This document shows positions 1-11,895 of a stretch of 64,000 nucleotides of DNA, piece by piece (positions within the stretch are counted from its first letter, which is position 1; the number at the start of each line of letters is the position of its first letter). Origin of the DNA: Typhlomys cinereus (Eukaryota; Chordata; Mammalia; Rodentia; Platacanthomyidae); NCBI GenBank assembly GCA_023101885.1, contig JALPQD010000102.1, forward strand, positions 5,302,227-5,366,226, read 5' to 3'. The position numbers were made by a program, and so were the translations under genes. The notes under the pieces were generated by a model, which was not told the DNA's origin, searched no databases, and saw only the letters and a program-made list of their open reading frames with translations.

Positions 1-11
1 TGCTTTTGCTT

Positions 12-223
12 TTAAGTCTGCATTATACCCAGAGGAACATGCATTGTAAAGAAAATGTCTTCCTCCTCCACCAACAGGGGAGTAATAGCGCACTTAAGAA
101 CCTTTGTCATTCTTCTCAGTTCTTCATCTTCCATTAGTCCCCTCCTGAATGCACAGAAAATGGTAGTGTCTACCAGAATGGCAGGTTTCACTCCCTGAAG
201 CTCACTGACTTCCTTAAATGACC
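12..223 (-). CDS. Possible 3'-terminal coding exon of an unknown gene
   Basis: On the minus strand an open frame runs from about 223 down to a TAA stop at 14-12. It would encode about 70 residues ending in the residues PLGIMQT. Immediately upstream (minus sense) is a pyrimidine-rich stretch ending in CACAAG, which looks like a splice acceptor with the exon starting at 223. The composition is mixed and charged (for example the acidic run VEEEDIFF) and lacks repeat character. I do not recognise the protein. If real, it is the last coding exon of a gene whose 3' UTR lies left of the window and whose other exons lie to the right on the minus strand. It could equally be a chance open frame. Confidence 0.3.
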
Positions 224-248
224 CTTGTGGGAAGAGGGGAGACAAATG

Positions 249-1230
249 ACTTCTCAGCTGATTTGTGAAAAAGAAACTGAATGATTGCTAAGGGTAGGAA
301 CTGTGACCGCTCTGTCACTTTTGCGTCCAGTGACCTAGACCCCTGATGGTAGGTCTTACCCCATATAGTAAGAACTTTTTTATAGAAATCATCCTATTTT
401 AATTTGGGGGAAATGTGATTTTTTTCCATTCATAATAAAGGTACAAGAGAGGTGCTAGAAAGTTCCATTAGAGCGGGCTCAAATTTTGATCAATATGCAT
501 TTCATTTTGAAGTCCCAAATAATTATGATTTGTGAACACTGCTTCTTTACTTCAGAAAGCTGGTTAATCATAAAAACCAGTTCCTCATGGGCAGTGGTGA
601 AACTCCTCAGAAATTATAAAGCATACTCCTCTCCCTTAGCCTCAGTAGTACTGCTTTGAAAGCCCTAGTCTACCCAACTCAGTAAGTACTACAGGGTTGG
701 CCTTAACCGGGGACCTAAGACAATAAAATACCAAAAAAAAAAAAAAAAAAAAAAACCTGCATTAGGTGCCCCCAAGATAAACAATGTTTAAAAGACCTCA
801 ATAAAAATCCAGTGGTTATATGCAAACATCCTTCCTGCACATAGAGCATAAATCACCTCTCAGAGGGCCCAGTTTCAGGGTCCTAGTTAATCATTTGGCG
901 TAGCAAACACTAAAGGCCATCAATCTCGCAGGCTTTGGAATGTGCAGGCAGGTTTGCTGCCCTTACAAGCCAGTTCCTCCACTGAAGATAACTTTCAGCT
1001 TTTCCTTTAGTAGCTAAAAGTTAACCAAAGTGATACATCCTATCTTCAACCCACAGACTGCCCTTCAATTTAGCAAAGTAAAAGCAGGTCCTTTAAAAAA
1101 TAATGAGGAAGGTGTTTCCTGTTTGAAATTACATGCAAGGCAGAAACCCTCCTCAGCACCTCAATTCTTCTATTTACACACAAAGAAAGAAAAATCACAA
1201 GACCTTGTTTAAAAATAAATGAAATCTAGT
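249..1230. other. Unassigned AT-rich sequence
   Basis: I see no gene or well-defined repeat here, apart from an A-homopolymer at 733-755. The A-run may be the tail of an old unrecognised retroposon or a simple repeat. Confidence 0.5.
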
Positions 1231-1232
1231 TT

Positions 1233-1234
<2 letters not shown>

Positions 1235-1292
<58 letters not shown>
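1235..1292. repeat. (CT)n microsatellite
   Basis: An uninterrupted CT dinucleotide tract of nearly 60 bp, ending in TGTCTATG. It is likely length-polymorphic. Confidence 0.95.
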
Positions 1293-1295
<3 letters not shown>

Positions 1296-1555
1296 ATGAA
1301 CTCTGGGAAGACGTTAAGCTGTTGGAATTGTTGAGGAATACCAACCAGATCCCCAATCCCACCAAAATCCTGATGTTGACATACTGTTTTTGTCTCTTAT
1401 ATACTGAAGACAAAAGAGAGTTTGTTTAAAAACAGGTCCCCCTTCTACAAGAAGTCTGACAATTACTGATTTTGTCTAAAGTTCAGGACCCTTGCATGAA
1501 GACAGGCTAAAACTGGCATTCAGTTGCCTTTGGGAATCTGTGTGCTTCTGCTGAA

Positions 1556-1951
1556 ATGGTCTCAGTGCGCTCTGAGACCATCCGCCTGTCCAGCTGGGAT
1601 CAGCCCCTGTCCTGGCCTGACTTGCGAGTGAGCAGTATCATTGACCTTGAAAAGTCTGCTTGTCGCTACCTTGATTTTCTGCTTCATTATGTCCAATCTA
1701 AGGACTCACCACCAATGTACCCAATCTTCCACTCACTTGGCCACGCTCTACTGCTCCTTAGAGACGCCACTGTAGCTCTGACTTTGGCAAACGTGCTGAC
1801 TTTGGCTAACACACAAACACACACCACCCCTCATAACAACAGAGTCGTGGGAGGAGCAGATGGTGACAGTTCACCATCTTCCCAAGCTCTCGCCACCTTG
1901 CTTCCTCAGGGGTGCAAAACAGAGACCTCTAGGCAACAGGCACCTCCTTGA
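1556..1951 (+). other. 131-codon open frame, doubtful
   Basis: An ATG-started frame of 131 codons lies in a locally GC-richer stretch (about 1540-1950), unusual for this AT-rich window. It contains no motif I recognise. The end is low-complexity (THTTPHNN, then SSPSSQ). There is no poly-A tail or flanking duplication to suggest a processed gene copy. A chance open frame or part of a non-coding exon is at least as likely as a protein. Confidence 0.12.
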
Positions 1952-4410
1952 GTTAGGAGGGGTGCTGCCTAAGAAAGGGAGGTTTTGTGAGAAAATTCAA
2001 TGAATAATGGAACATTCCAGGATGGAGCACCTACCAGGCATGTCCATCCTTGTGTCATTGGGAAGACGTTGTCATTCACAAAGTTCACCCTCAGGAAACA
2101 TGCAATCCAGTTAAAAAATAAATCACAAGCAGAAAAACAACATGTTTTAAATAAGTTTATGATCTGAGTCCACCTGAATTCACAGCTATTCTCAGCAGGC
2201 AGCCCATTGGCCATGGACTGGGCAGTCCTCAAAGGATAAACTAGTTACATGTGGCATGTAGAAAAGCCAAATACACTATTAAGTAGAAAGTCAAAGTACA
2301 AAAGTATACCAGTATTATACTCCATTCAGTAAAAAAAAAAAAATGCTCATATGTTGTAGATGCAATTATCTAAAAGGAGACCCAAGCATCAAGATTATGT
2401 TTCCTGTGAACAGTAAACATGAAAGAATGGTCTCCCAGGCATTGTTTAACCTTTTTTGTTCTGTTGGCATTTTTCACACACTGGAGACACAGAAGACAAA
2501 GAAAAGCAAATTCCTCTGAAACAAATTAAAACGGAGGAGATAAGCACAAACTCAAAGCTGGGTATTCAAAATCCAACTACACATTTGCTACGAAGGATGC
2601 TGAGGCCTTTGGGCCAATTAACCAAAGCATGGCATTCACTGTGGGCTTTTCACTCTGTGGGCACTGCCCCAGTTCTGCCATTTCCAGGATCATGCTGTTA
2701 CTGGGGCTGCGGGGCAAGCTGAAGTACAAAGGAGCAATAGAACTTGAAGTCTGGACCTTTGTGCAGCATATAAAGAAATATTGAAATAGTTCCTCCCCCC
2801 ATAAAAAAGAGCATGAATTACATTCTTTGAAAGTTCTTAAAAGAAGACTATTTCCTAAGCCCATATTTCAAACTAAGAAAGCATTATACACCAGGGACCA
2901 TGGGGTCCTTCTGCTGCCAATCATGAAACTACCTCACAGATTTTGCTGGTGCATGCTTCCCTACAACTTCACGGTGCTTTCCTAAACCCTCTAGGTTCCA
3001 TGTCACCATCATTTATACCAAAAGTGCAACTGAAAAAAGAAGGATGCATCTCATTCAGGATGGTATCTGCCAAAGAAGTGGGTTTGTGAGCATCTGTGGT
3101 CATGGCCCACAAGTAAACAGCTATGATTACCAGAATTCTTAAAACTGGAGAAATTGGTGCTTTAGATGCATCTTGAGATAAATAATTAAGAACGGATACA
3201 TAATTAATAGCTCTGTAGCATATGAAAATTAGAATGTTAATTTAGAAACTCAAAAATGCTTACTAAATCCCAATTTGCTGATGAATTTATTTATTTTCAC
3301 ATTCTTGCATGGTATTAACCAACTGGCTTAGGAAGCTGCTTGTATTCTATCTGCCCTGTTCTGGCTTACCACTAACTAAAGTGCACACAATGGATTTATC
3401 TACAACATAGTATTTTTTTAGTTGAAATTTAAGAAGAGACCTGGCTATTTTCTCAGGCTTCCCTAGTTAATAGCTCTGTGTCTTGGACAAGTTACAGCCT
3501 TCCTAAAGCTTAATTTCTTCATCAATAAAATTAAAATTTTTAATCAGATGGTCCCTAAGCTACTTTTCAGTTCCAAAAGTCTATGAGCAGATGAGTCTCC
3601 ATTAGCATATTACTCATCAATGTAAAAAAAGAAATAATTTCTTTAGTATTATAAAGACATAAACCAAAAATTCGAAATGATTCAATTTTTCAAGCTATCC
3701 TATCTGACACAAGAGTAGGGCTTGGGATTTAGAATGGAGAAATGGCATTTTCCTTACATACTATTCTGGACCAGATAGCTGCTTTTAATTCTTAATTATG
3801 TCCAAGGGCACCTTCAGATTGGGCTACCTGAACGTGTCAGGAAATTATTACTATGAGTGATTTGATTTAAGTCGGTAAGAAAGTCCCAATCCAGGAAAGC
3901 ACCAACAAAGAGCAATTTACTGAGAACAAAAGCTCTAATTAATGCTCAGCTCTCCTTGTAGAGACTATCTTCCATGAAATCTGTACCCCAGTGTTTCTGA
4001 CAGCTTAACAACACTCACCCAAAGATTTTACAGAGGGAAAAAGAGTTGCTCACATAAGTTTAATGGTGCACATTTCTCAAAGCAAGCACAAGTCAGACAT
4101 AGTTTATGATTTTAGAAATAAGGAAACTGTAGCCAAATTCTAAGAGACAATATCTTACCAAATATAACACAGCCAGAAAACAGCAGAACTGGAATCTGAG
4201 ATCTAGACCCTTGTCTGCCATCTGTGACTTTCCTAATGAGCTTCCACCTGCCACTAGCTGGCCTCTTCCTCAGAGCCAGATCTCAGGCTAAAGCCTGTCA
4301 CACATTACCACATTTAAACTAGCCTGTGATGCATGCTAATTTTATCCATTTTAGTTGGAGAAACTGAGACTCACATAAGACACATAATTTCCTCTTCAAA
4401 ATTAGTAACA
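1952..4410. other. Unassigned, apparently unique sequence
   Basis: AT-rich DNA with only short open frames and a short A-run near 2330. I see no recognisable gene, SINE or LTR. Confidence 0.5.
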
Positions 4411-4411
4411 G

Positions 4412-4798
4412 TGGGATGGAGAAATAGTGCAGGAAGTAAAGAGCTTGCCATACAAACAAAAGAATATGAGTTCAGATCCCTAGATCCCATGTAAAATGTA
4501 TGGTAAGTATGAAGCCCACTTAAAATTCCAGCCCCAGATAGCAGAGCTTAGAAATCCCAGATTCAGCTGACTAGCGAGACTAGCATAAAAGGTGCACTCA
4601 GGGTTTAATTAAAAACACAAGCTCAAAACAATATGGAAACAAAATGGAAGAACGACTAAGTATGATTCCCAGTATTACCCTTGGGAGCATGTGTGCGCAC
4701 ACACACATAAACACACACACAGACACTTACTTCCACATGTGTACCCACTCACATGAAAATACAAGCATACTCTCACATGTGCACTCTACTCACACATT
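4412..4798 (+). mobile_element. B3-type tRNA-derived SINE (old copy)
   Basis: The head resembles a tRNA A box/B box region (GAGAAATAGTGCAGG, then GAGTTCAGATCCC). It is followed by the longer B3-type body (residual CAGCTGACTAGCGAGACTAGC) and a CA-rich tail at about 4695-4795. The element at 7840-8222 shares this body, so both belong to one old subfamily. Confidence 0.6.
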
Positions 4799-4813
4799 AA
4801 AAAATGTAAAAAG

Positions 4814-5118
4814 CAGGCTACAGAGATGGCTCAGGGGTTAAGATTCTGTCTTGCAAGCAGAAGGACCTGAGTTCAGATCCCAAGTCCCAAGTAAAAAACT
4901 CCAGGCAGAAACAGCTGAGGCCTGCACTTCCAGTCCTGGTGCATAGAGCCTGGGAAATTCCAGAGGTAAGCAAAAAGGAAGTAGAAGCAGTGCAGGATGA
5001 TCACTGAGGTCACCCTCAATCTTCCACAGGGACACATAGTGCCCTCTGACACACACGATAAGTAGATAATTAAAAAAAAAAAATCATGATGAGAAACCGT
5101 GTAAAAATATTTATTTAT
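4814..5118 (+). mobile_element. B2-like SINE with 15-bp target duplications and a 3' extension
   Basis: The head GGCTACAGAGATGGCTCAGG carries the A box and GAGTTCAGATCCC is the B box. The body matches the lineage-specific B2-like family also seen at 5531, 55776, 57033 and 62231. The element is flanked by perfect 15-bp direct repeats AAAAAATGTAAAAAG at 4799-4813 and 5119-5133. Between the A-rich run at about 5070-5081 and the right repeat lie about 35 bp absent from the sister copies. The duplication is A-rich, so its support is weaker than its length suggests. Confidence 0.75.
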
Positions 5119-5468
5119 AAAAAATGTAAAAAGAAATAAAATAACAAGACTGGAATCAAAAATAAGTTTATGCGATTCCTAAGTCCAATGATTTACCATT
5201 ATGTATTGACAAAATAATCCAAGCTCCAATTCAGCTCCCTAACTATTCATTCCCTGCCATGCAAGACAGCCTTATCAATGCATAAGGCTTTTCTTTGTTT
5301 GTTTAAAATGAAGGCTGGCATTTTGAAAGGCCCCAAACCGTTTAAGCTGGTAAAAATTATACCTTATTCTAACTTTGAGTCAAAGGAACCAACAATGCCA
5401 TGAATGAGGAAGAGGGGAGAAGGAAAAGATGGGAAAGAAGTTGTGAGGATGACCAAGAGGATGAGGAA

Positions 5469-5497
5469 AGCAAAAAAAAAAAAAAAAAAAAAAAAAA
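5469..5497. repeat. A-homopolymer
   Basis: A run of about 29 A residues directly upstream of the SINE at 5531. It may be the tail of an older plus-strand retroposon or an A-rich target. Confidence 0.7.
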
Positions 5498-5530
5498 GTG
5501 GATATGTGGCCCTGAAGAATGAAGCAGAAG

Positions 5531-5756
5531 GGCTGGGGAGATGGTTCAGGGGTTAAGCGTTGTCTCGCAAACAGAAGGACCTGAGTTAAGATATCAGATC
5601 CCACATAAAATCACCAGGCAGGTAGTAGCCTACAATTTTGACCCCAGAAGGCAAAGCCTGGGAAACCCCAAAGCAAAGCAGTAAGAAGGCAGAGCAATCT
5701 AGGGTGATTTTCAAAGTCACCCTTGTACCTCCACAGCCCCCCCTCAAGTGCCCTCT

Positions 5757-5811
<55 letters not shown>

Positions 5812-5812
5812 A
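5531..5812 (+). mobile_element. B2-like SINE with (CA)n tail
   Basis: The head GGGCTGGGGAGATGGTTCAG holds the A box. The body has the family's AAGGCAAAGCCTGGGAAACC block, and a (CA)n tract at about 5760-5806 forms the tail. The short open frames on both strands across the CA tract are products of the repeat. Confidence 0.85.
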
Positions 5813-5954
5813 AAAAGAATGGGAAAATGGAGAGAAGAAAGGAGTCACAATTTTAAAATATTTTCCAAAATTGAAGGGCATGAGAACCTATACCAAAAGT
5901 CTCTTATATGTGCTTAGTACAGTGAATAATAAATACAATATAAAAAATATGAAT

Positions 5955-6060
5955 TTGGCCACCTGAGTTCAATCTCTGGAAGCCCCGAAGGTGGAAGGGG
6001 CTGACTGACTTCTGAAACTGTCCTCGCCCTCTACCTGTGCACCATGGATGGCATGCATGC

Positions 6061-6117
<57 letters not shown>

Positions 6118-6170
6118 GTTGCTCTCTCTCTCCTCTTTCTCCTTTCCTCTCCTAGTAAATAAATCAATTA
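5955..6170 (+). mobile_element. B2-like SINE fragment with (CT)n tail
   Basis: The left part of the SINE is missing. The segment starts at the B-box region (CCTGAGTTCAATCTCTGG) and continues into a pure (CT)n tract at 6062-6115 and an AGTAAATAAATCAA tail. Confidence 0.65.
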
Positions 6171-6271
6171 GTTATTTTCTTAAAAGCACTATAGTACATC
6201 ATTATGAAATTTCAGAATGCTAGAGATAAAAGAAGTCCTAAATATTCCAGAAAGTTTAAAATTGGGTATCC

Positions 6272-6460
6272 CTGACTTGAGAAATGATTCAGTTGGTAAA
6301 GGCACTTACCACCATGCATAATGATTTGAATGTAGTCTCTGGAACCTACATGGTAGAGAGAACCAATTCCTGCAAGTTGTCTGCTGACCTCCACGTGTAC
6401 ATGCATACATAAATATACACATCACACACAATAAATAAATAAACAAATAAATACTGTAAG
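6272..6460 (+). mobile_element. B2 SINE (diverged)
   Basis: The sequence GAGAAATGATTCAGTTGGTAA is the A-box head. Further on are the B2-type body (GACCTCCACGTGTACATGCA) and an AATAAATAAATAAAC tail at about 6431-6449. Confidence 0.7.
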
Positions 6461-7835
6461 ATCTTGAAAAGAGAAGTTATAATAAGATAAGCCTTCCCAC
6501 AAATTGTGGAAAGTAGAAGATAATGGAGTAATAATACTCTTTCAACCCAGAAATCTTCATGTGAATTTAGAGGAAAGGTAGACCAAGATACTTTTAAAGG
6601 CAAAGTCTACCCTAAACTGACCTCACAGAGAGGTGAGAATGATGGCTCTCTGGGCTGGTGACTGAAGGCAGGAAAGCACCAAGGGAAGAACCAGGACAAC
6701 AGATGAGTCATACGCCCGAAAACCACACAAGGGAGACTGTGGCAGGATTACGAATAATATCTGGGTAAATGTCTCCAGTGGGAAGATGGAGCCATCAGAT
6801 GACCTGATATTCTTAGCCAGACTGGGGTCAATATAGGAATTTGGTGCTAGTATTATGACAGACACTTAGAAAATTAAACAAATAAGATGTGATTATCAAG
6901 TCCAAAATGCCCCCAGAAATTACATGAGAAATCAGTGAACCCATGATCAATATTCATGTGTTAACAATAAAGTTAATAATAGAAATCAACTCAACAAAAA
7001 AAAAAAATTGCAATGACTACACTGGGAAGATATAGACTGGGTTACTTACAGATAAAATGACATGACATGTAATCATTGCTGCAGCGTGTTCTGTGTAAAG
7101 GATTCTGAAATGTCAGAGGTAGCAGAGACAAATTATATAAATTTGACTGCAACTTGATAGCTGTTGAAGCCAGGGATAGCAAAGGAAAGGAATATGAAGG
7201 AAGAAGGGGAAAGCTGCATAGAATGTGTGAATAGAAGGGAACCACATTCAAGTCATCAGTGCAGATCAGTAAGCATTGTCTGTCACTAAAAGATCACATT
7301 AAAAAAAGACAAATGCAGAAGAAAATATGCAAAGAAGCAAGTAAAAGTGTTCAAAGAGTAGTTCCTGGAGGGCAGGACGCTTTGCCCAAGGGATTGCTGG
7401 TGCTCACTCTAAATCTTGCTTTGTGATTTAAATTTTAATGTCCTTTTTTTTTTCCTTGAGTGAAGAATGAACACAGCAATTTAAAAATAGCTAAGCTACA
7501 GTGCTTGAGTTCTAGGTGTTCCTCGAAATCTCTTAGCATTATTTCTGTAGCTTTTTCAATAATGAAAATATAAAATGCATGGTAAACTCAGCTTTGTAAG
7601 TGGCAATTTGTTTGCGTTCACTGAGATTATTGAGTTCCAAAACTGACCCATGTGGAGTCAAAAGTCTGAACTCCTAGCAACTCAACTGAGTTTCTAAATC
7701 TTCCTTCACTACGGTGCACTTGCCTCAGAATTCTGGCAGGTGAATAATTCTGAGATATTTATGTAATCGTGAAAAATGCTAAATTACAATACTAGTAACT
7801 AAATAACAGAAATAATGAAAGCAGCAAATAAAAAA
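6461..7835. other. Unassigned sequence
   Basis: AT-rich DNA with no recognisable gene or repeat boundary; short A-runs at about 6995 and 7300. Confidence 0.45.
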
Positions 7836-7839
7836 ATGT

Positions 7840-8222
7840 TTGGTGCTTGGAAGATGAGTCAATGGCTAAAGCACTGTCTGTACAAGCAAAAGGTCCAGAT
7901 TCAGACCCCAAGGTCCCACATAACAACAACAAAAACTATGTGGACATAATAACCCATTTGTAATTTCAGCTCTGGAAAGTGGAGCCTAGGAATCCCCTGA
8001 GGAAGCTAGCAAGCCAGACTAGCCTATGGGCAAGCTCTGGGTTTAATAAGAGACTCAGGTTCCAAACAATAAAACCGAAGAGCAATGGAGGATGATTCCC
8101 AATATAACCCATGGACATCCACATATACACACACACTTATATACATGTGCACACACACACAGATACACATATGCCCACCTACATATATTCATGCACCCAT
8201 ACACACATACATACACATTAAA
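7840..8222 (+). mobile_element. B3-type SINE (old copy)
   Basis: The head GGAAGATGAGTCAATGGCTA is followed by a B-box remnant (CAGATTCAGACCCCAAGG) and the long B3-type body with GCAAGCCAGACTAGCC. A CA-rich tail spans about 8120-8218. It shares subfamily features with 4412-4798. Confidence 0.65.
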
Positions 8223-8828
8223 GAAAAAAGAAAATCGTGTTTTATTTCAATTGGCTTACATGATTCATGGTCTCTTAGAAATGAACTGTGCAAATCTTGG
8301 AATATGAATGCTGGTGCTCAAGGTATTGTCTTTCCATTGAAGCTTCTATCCAGTGCAATGCACACTGCAAAGTTCTCACGTCATTGCCAACAATTGGTAT
8401 CCTATTAGAAACTCTGACTCAGCACATTCAGAACACAATAGGATGATTAGGTAAAAAGTCTTACTAGGTTTTGGGTAAGTGTTCCTCAAGGTCCATGTGT
8501 AAAGACTTTATCCACTGCCTGAAGTGCTATTGAGAGGTAGCAAAAAGCCTTTAAAAAGCACCAGGTCACTGGGAAGACTTCGGATCGGAAAAGACTTTGT
8601 CTTCTTTTGTGCTCTCTAACAGTAAAGTAGGTGGTTTTGCTCTGTCACAAGCTTCCACCATAATGGTTAACTTTGCACAGGACCAAAGCAAGAGAAACAA
8701 CCAATCATGCACTGGAACTTCAGCTGTATTTATACCATTTTATTTAGTCCTTCCTAACTTCCACTTGACTCAATTTTCAGTCTCTTCTTTTAATTTCTCC
8801 AATATGTACAGTGGTTATGGTTGCAATT

Positions 8829-9232
8829 ACTCTGCATGTTGCCAATAAATTCACAACCAAAAGACTTAATGATCACAAGGACTTTTATCCTGGCTTATAA
8901 TTGTCTGGTTATAATTCCTTGTCCAGCTTGACAGGAAAGTCCACATCAACACCAAGTGCTGAGGAAACTGGCCATATCATATCCACAGGACTGCTGAGAG
9001 GGACAATCCTCGCTTCCCAGACCAGTATGTCTGGCCAAGTATACCAAAGGACACCAATTTTCTCAACCAGTTCCCTCCATCTTATTCACTTGCTCAGGAA
9101 TTAGCCTCACCTACCTTGGGCAGGTCCTTCCCATCGATTAGATATCGATTAGGGATCTACAGGCTTGCTTGGAGCCTAACACAACCATGGATTCTTCACA
9201 AATGTGCTCTGAGCGCGAACCCTAAACTGTTA
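8829..9232 (-). mobile_element. MaLR-like LTR repeat, family A, copy 1
   Basis: About 400 bp, starting GTTGCCAATAAATTCACAAC in plus sense. It is clearly homologous to 23694-24110 and 63617-64000, and to a reversed piece at 50720-50925. In minus sense it resembles the plus-strand LTR-like element at 34375-34745, so I infer a MaLR-type LTR on the minus strand. The family name is not certain. It contains a short local repeat, ATCGATTAGATATCGATTAG, at about 9133-9152. Confidence 0.55.
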
Positions 9233-9607
9233 AGTTGACAATTACTCTTCACTCTCAACTTGACTTGGAATTATCTAGAAGACACCCTCTGGGTGTGTCT
9301 ATGAGAGTTTTTCCAGTGGCTTTTACTTGAAGACATGGATGTGCATAGCACTGGCTCATGGACTGCAGCCCTGCAGTGGCTTAAATAAGAAAAAATGAGA
9401 ACTCAACCTGAATTTCTGCATATATATCTCCCTACTTTATGACTCTGGACACAATGTGATTAGCTACCTCATGCTTCCTGCCATTCCTTTCCTGACATGA
9501 CAGACTGCATCCTCTCAAATGGTGAGCCCTCTGGGGAAAAAAAATTACCTTTCCTTAAGTAGCTTCTCTCAGGTATTTTGTCCCAGTAATGAGTAACCAA
9601 CACAAAT
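9233..9607 (+). mobile_element. MaLR-like or URR-like interspersed repeat
   Basis: The start has CAACTTGACTTGGAATTATC and CTGGGTGTGTCTATGAG. The end has GGTATTTTGTCCCAGTAATG and TAACCAACACAA. This layout is shared by widespread rodent MaLR-type or URR-type repeats. A related copy, itself interrupted by a SINE, is at 33490-34175. Confidence 0.55.
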
Positions 9608-9609
9608 AT

Positions 9610-10850
9610 CCTAATGATTTTGAAGCTTGCACATGACAATTCTACTATCTGTAACACTAGGGGGACCTTTTCCTATCATTTATTTTTTTCTTTTGGTATT
9701 CAGATACTTACTGTCTTTTCATACCTCCTGACTACTGTTTAAGCACAAAAGATTCTAATTAAGACGTTATTTAGACATCATTGGGATGATGTTATCTTCT
9801 TGACAGAGGAATAATTTTGCTTCTGGCAGACAGTCTAGCTCAACTGAATCTATATAGATTTATTAGATTTTCTAGCTAGGTTTGTTAATCCATTTCTGTT
9901 AATGTACATATCGGGGGGGGAGCCCTTTGGGATCTCAAACAAAAGGTATCTCCCAGGTAGGTGTTTCTAGTCCCATTTTGATCTTCTATGAGCTACAAGA
10001 CTGCTGAATATTGTCATCTGTTTCTTACCCTACTATTTTTAGAGGCTTCTTTTCCTGATTCTTGAACCTAAAATTGCTTATTTTAACAGTGCCTATGTTA
10101 AGCAGAAGACTTTTAACATTTCATCCACAATTTTAGTTGTATTTAATGGAAGAGTTAGTTCAAAATATGCTTCACCGAGAAGCCAATGACAATTAAAGTT
10201 ATGCTAAAAGTAAGAGGTATGTGAGATTCCTGATAAGTTTTTGGTCAGAGAGATCCCAAAAACTATAGGCTTTGGCCATTGCTCTTGGTTACCCTCCAAA
10301 AACTGAGAGTAAAACCTTATTACTGAAAATGTAACACACATGGATCATAGGATAGACAAAAAACACCATCTGGAACTGATTTAGAAGCTTACCCCTTGAT
10401 GGACAGCTTACAAAGTACCAGAAAGTCCTGTGGAAGCTGCTGGGGGAGAGAAACAATCAAAGATCTCATCAACCTGTGAAATCTGCAAGTTGAAATATCA
10501 ATCACCGTGGCAATAGGTGACCATTAATGTAACAATGAAATGAGTATGAAAGAGGCAACCAACAACTTTCTGATTGGTTTCAAGGTCCTCTTCTCAGAAT
10601 GAAACAAATTCCTATTAGTGTTAATTAAAACAAGAACCTATAAAAGGGAAGGAAATAGATCACAAGGAAAAAACGGACTATGAAGGTTTAGGAAGCACTA
10701 CACCGAACAGCTTTGTAAATACCTGTTATTATACCCACAGATTGGAAGAGCACTTAACTTAGAAACCTTTTTCTATAACAGGTGTTTATTACTGAAAACA
10801 TGACTTGTCTGCAAACAGTCTGCAAACAGAATGTCCCTAAACAGAACTTA
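9610..10850. other. Unassigned sequence
   Basis: No gene or repeat that I can define. A G-homopolymer of 9-10 bases occurs near 9913. Confidence 0.45.
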
Positions 10851-10851
10851 T

Positions 10852-10990
10852 AAACCTCTCCCATTCCCATCCCAAGACTCAGGGAAAAATGGAAGAGGAG
10901 GTAACAAAATTTTAAGAGTTTAAAGTTGGAAGGTTGTGTGCCAGACATTATCTCCTAGAGATGACATAGTTGCAATAAACAAGATTTGAT
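10852..10990 (+). mobile_element. Old L1 3'-UTR fragment
   Basis: The phrases CCATCCCAAGACTCAGGG and GGAAGAGGAGGTAACA are diverged forms of the L1 3' UTR block seen intact at about 18208-18260 and 19678-19730 (CTGAAGCTCAGGG, then GGAAGAGGGGGCGG). It directly precedes the truncated L1 starting at 11043. Confidence 0.5.
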
Positions 10991-11042
10991 GACAGATATT
11001 TATACTAAAAAATGCAGGGGAACTGTATTATGAGGAGACCAG

Positions 11043-11878
11043 AAATTGCAGAAGACACCAGAAGGTGGAAAGACCTCCCATATTCCTGGATTGGCAGAAT
11101 CAATATCATAAAAATGACCATCCTACCAAAGGCAATATAAAGATTCAATGCTACACCAATTAAAATCGCAAAGCAATTCTTTAAAGAAGTTGACCAAACA
11201 ATTTCAACGTTCATATGGAGGCACAAAAGACCCAGGATAGCAAAAACAATCCTGAGTAACAAAAACATTGCTGGAGGTATCACCATACCAAACCTTATTC
11301 TATACTACAAATCCATAGTTATAAAAAGAGCCTGGTACTGGCTCCAAAATAGACACATAAATCAATTGATAAGGGTTGAAGACCCAGATATAAGCCCACA
11401 CAACTACAGTCATTTGATCTTTGACAAAGGGGCCCAAAAAATCCAATGAAAAAAGAACAGCATCTTCAACAAATGGTGCTGGCAAAACTGGATATCCACA
11501 TGCAGAAGATTAAAACTGGACCTGTACTTGTCACTATGTACAAGACTTAATTCCAAATGGATTGAGGATCTCAATATAAGGCCAGAGACTATAAAAACCA
11601 TAGTTGAAAGGGTAGGGAACTCCCTGGAGCTGAATGGACTAGGCCAAAATTTCCTAATTGGAAATCCAATAGCTCAGTCAATACAACCATCACTCAGCAC
11701 ATGGAATCTTATGAAATTAAAGAGCTTCTGTTCAGATAAAGAGATTATAACTCGAGCACAAAAGCAACCCACAGAATAGGAGAAAATCTTCACTAACCAT
11801 ATACCTGATAGAGCTCTATTATCCAGAGTGCACAAAGAACTTAGAAAACTAAACACCAAGGAAACAAATGGCCCAATT
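11043..11878 (+). mobile_element. Outer L1, ORF2 3' part, segment 1
   Basis: This collinear homologue of ORF2 positions 16226-17065 of the complete L1 starts abruptly at GAAATTGCAGAAGAC, a typical 5' truncation. In-frame stops (for example TGA where the young copy has TGG, near 11447) show it is an old, dead copy. It continues at 12168 and again at 18822 after two later L1 insertions. Confidence 0.9.
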
Positions 11879-11895
11879 AAAAAATGGGCCTTGGA

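Noticed and set aside
5586..5856. Open frames rich in Cys-Val or His-Thr (also 33866-34051, 52815-53037, 55836-56069, 57056-57329)
   Set aside because: They are translations of (CA)n or (TG)n tails of SINEs and not genes.
11005..11601. Minus-strand open frames of 60-93 codons (also 16195-16935 and 14824-15165)
   Set aside because: They are antisense shadows of L1 ORF2; the same frames recur in both the old and the young copy.
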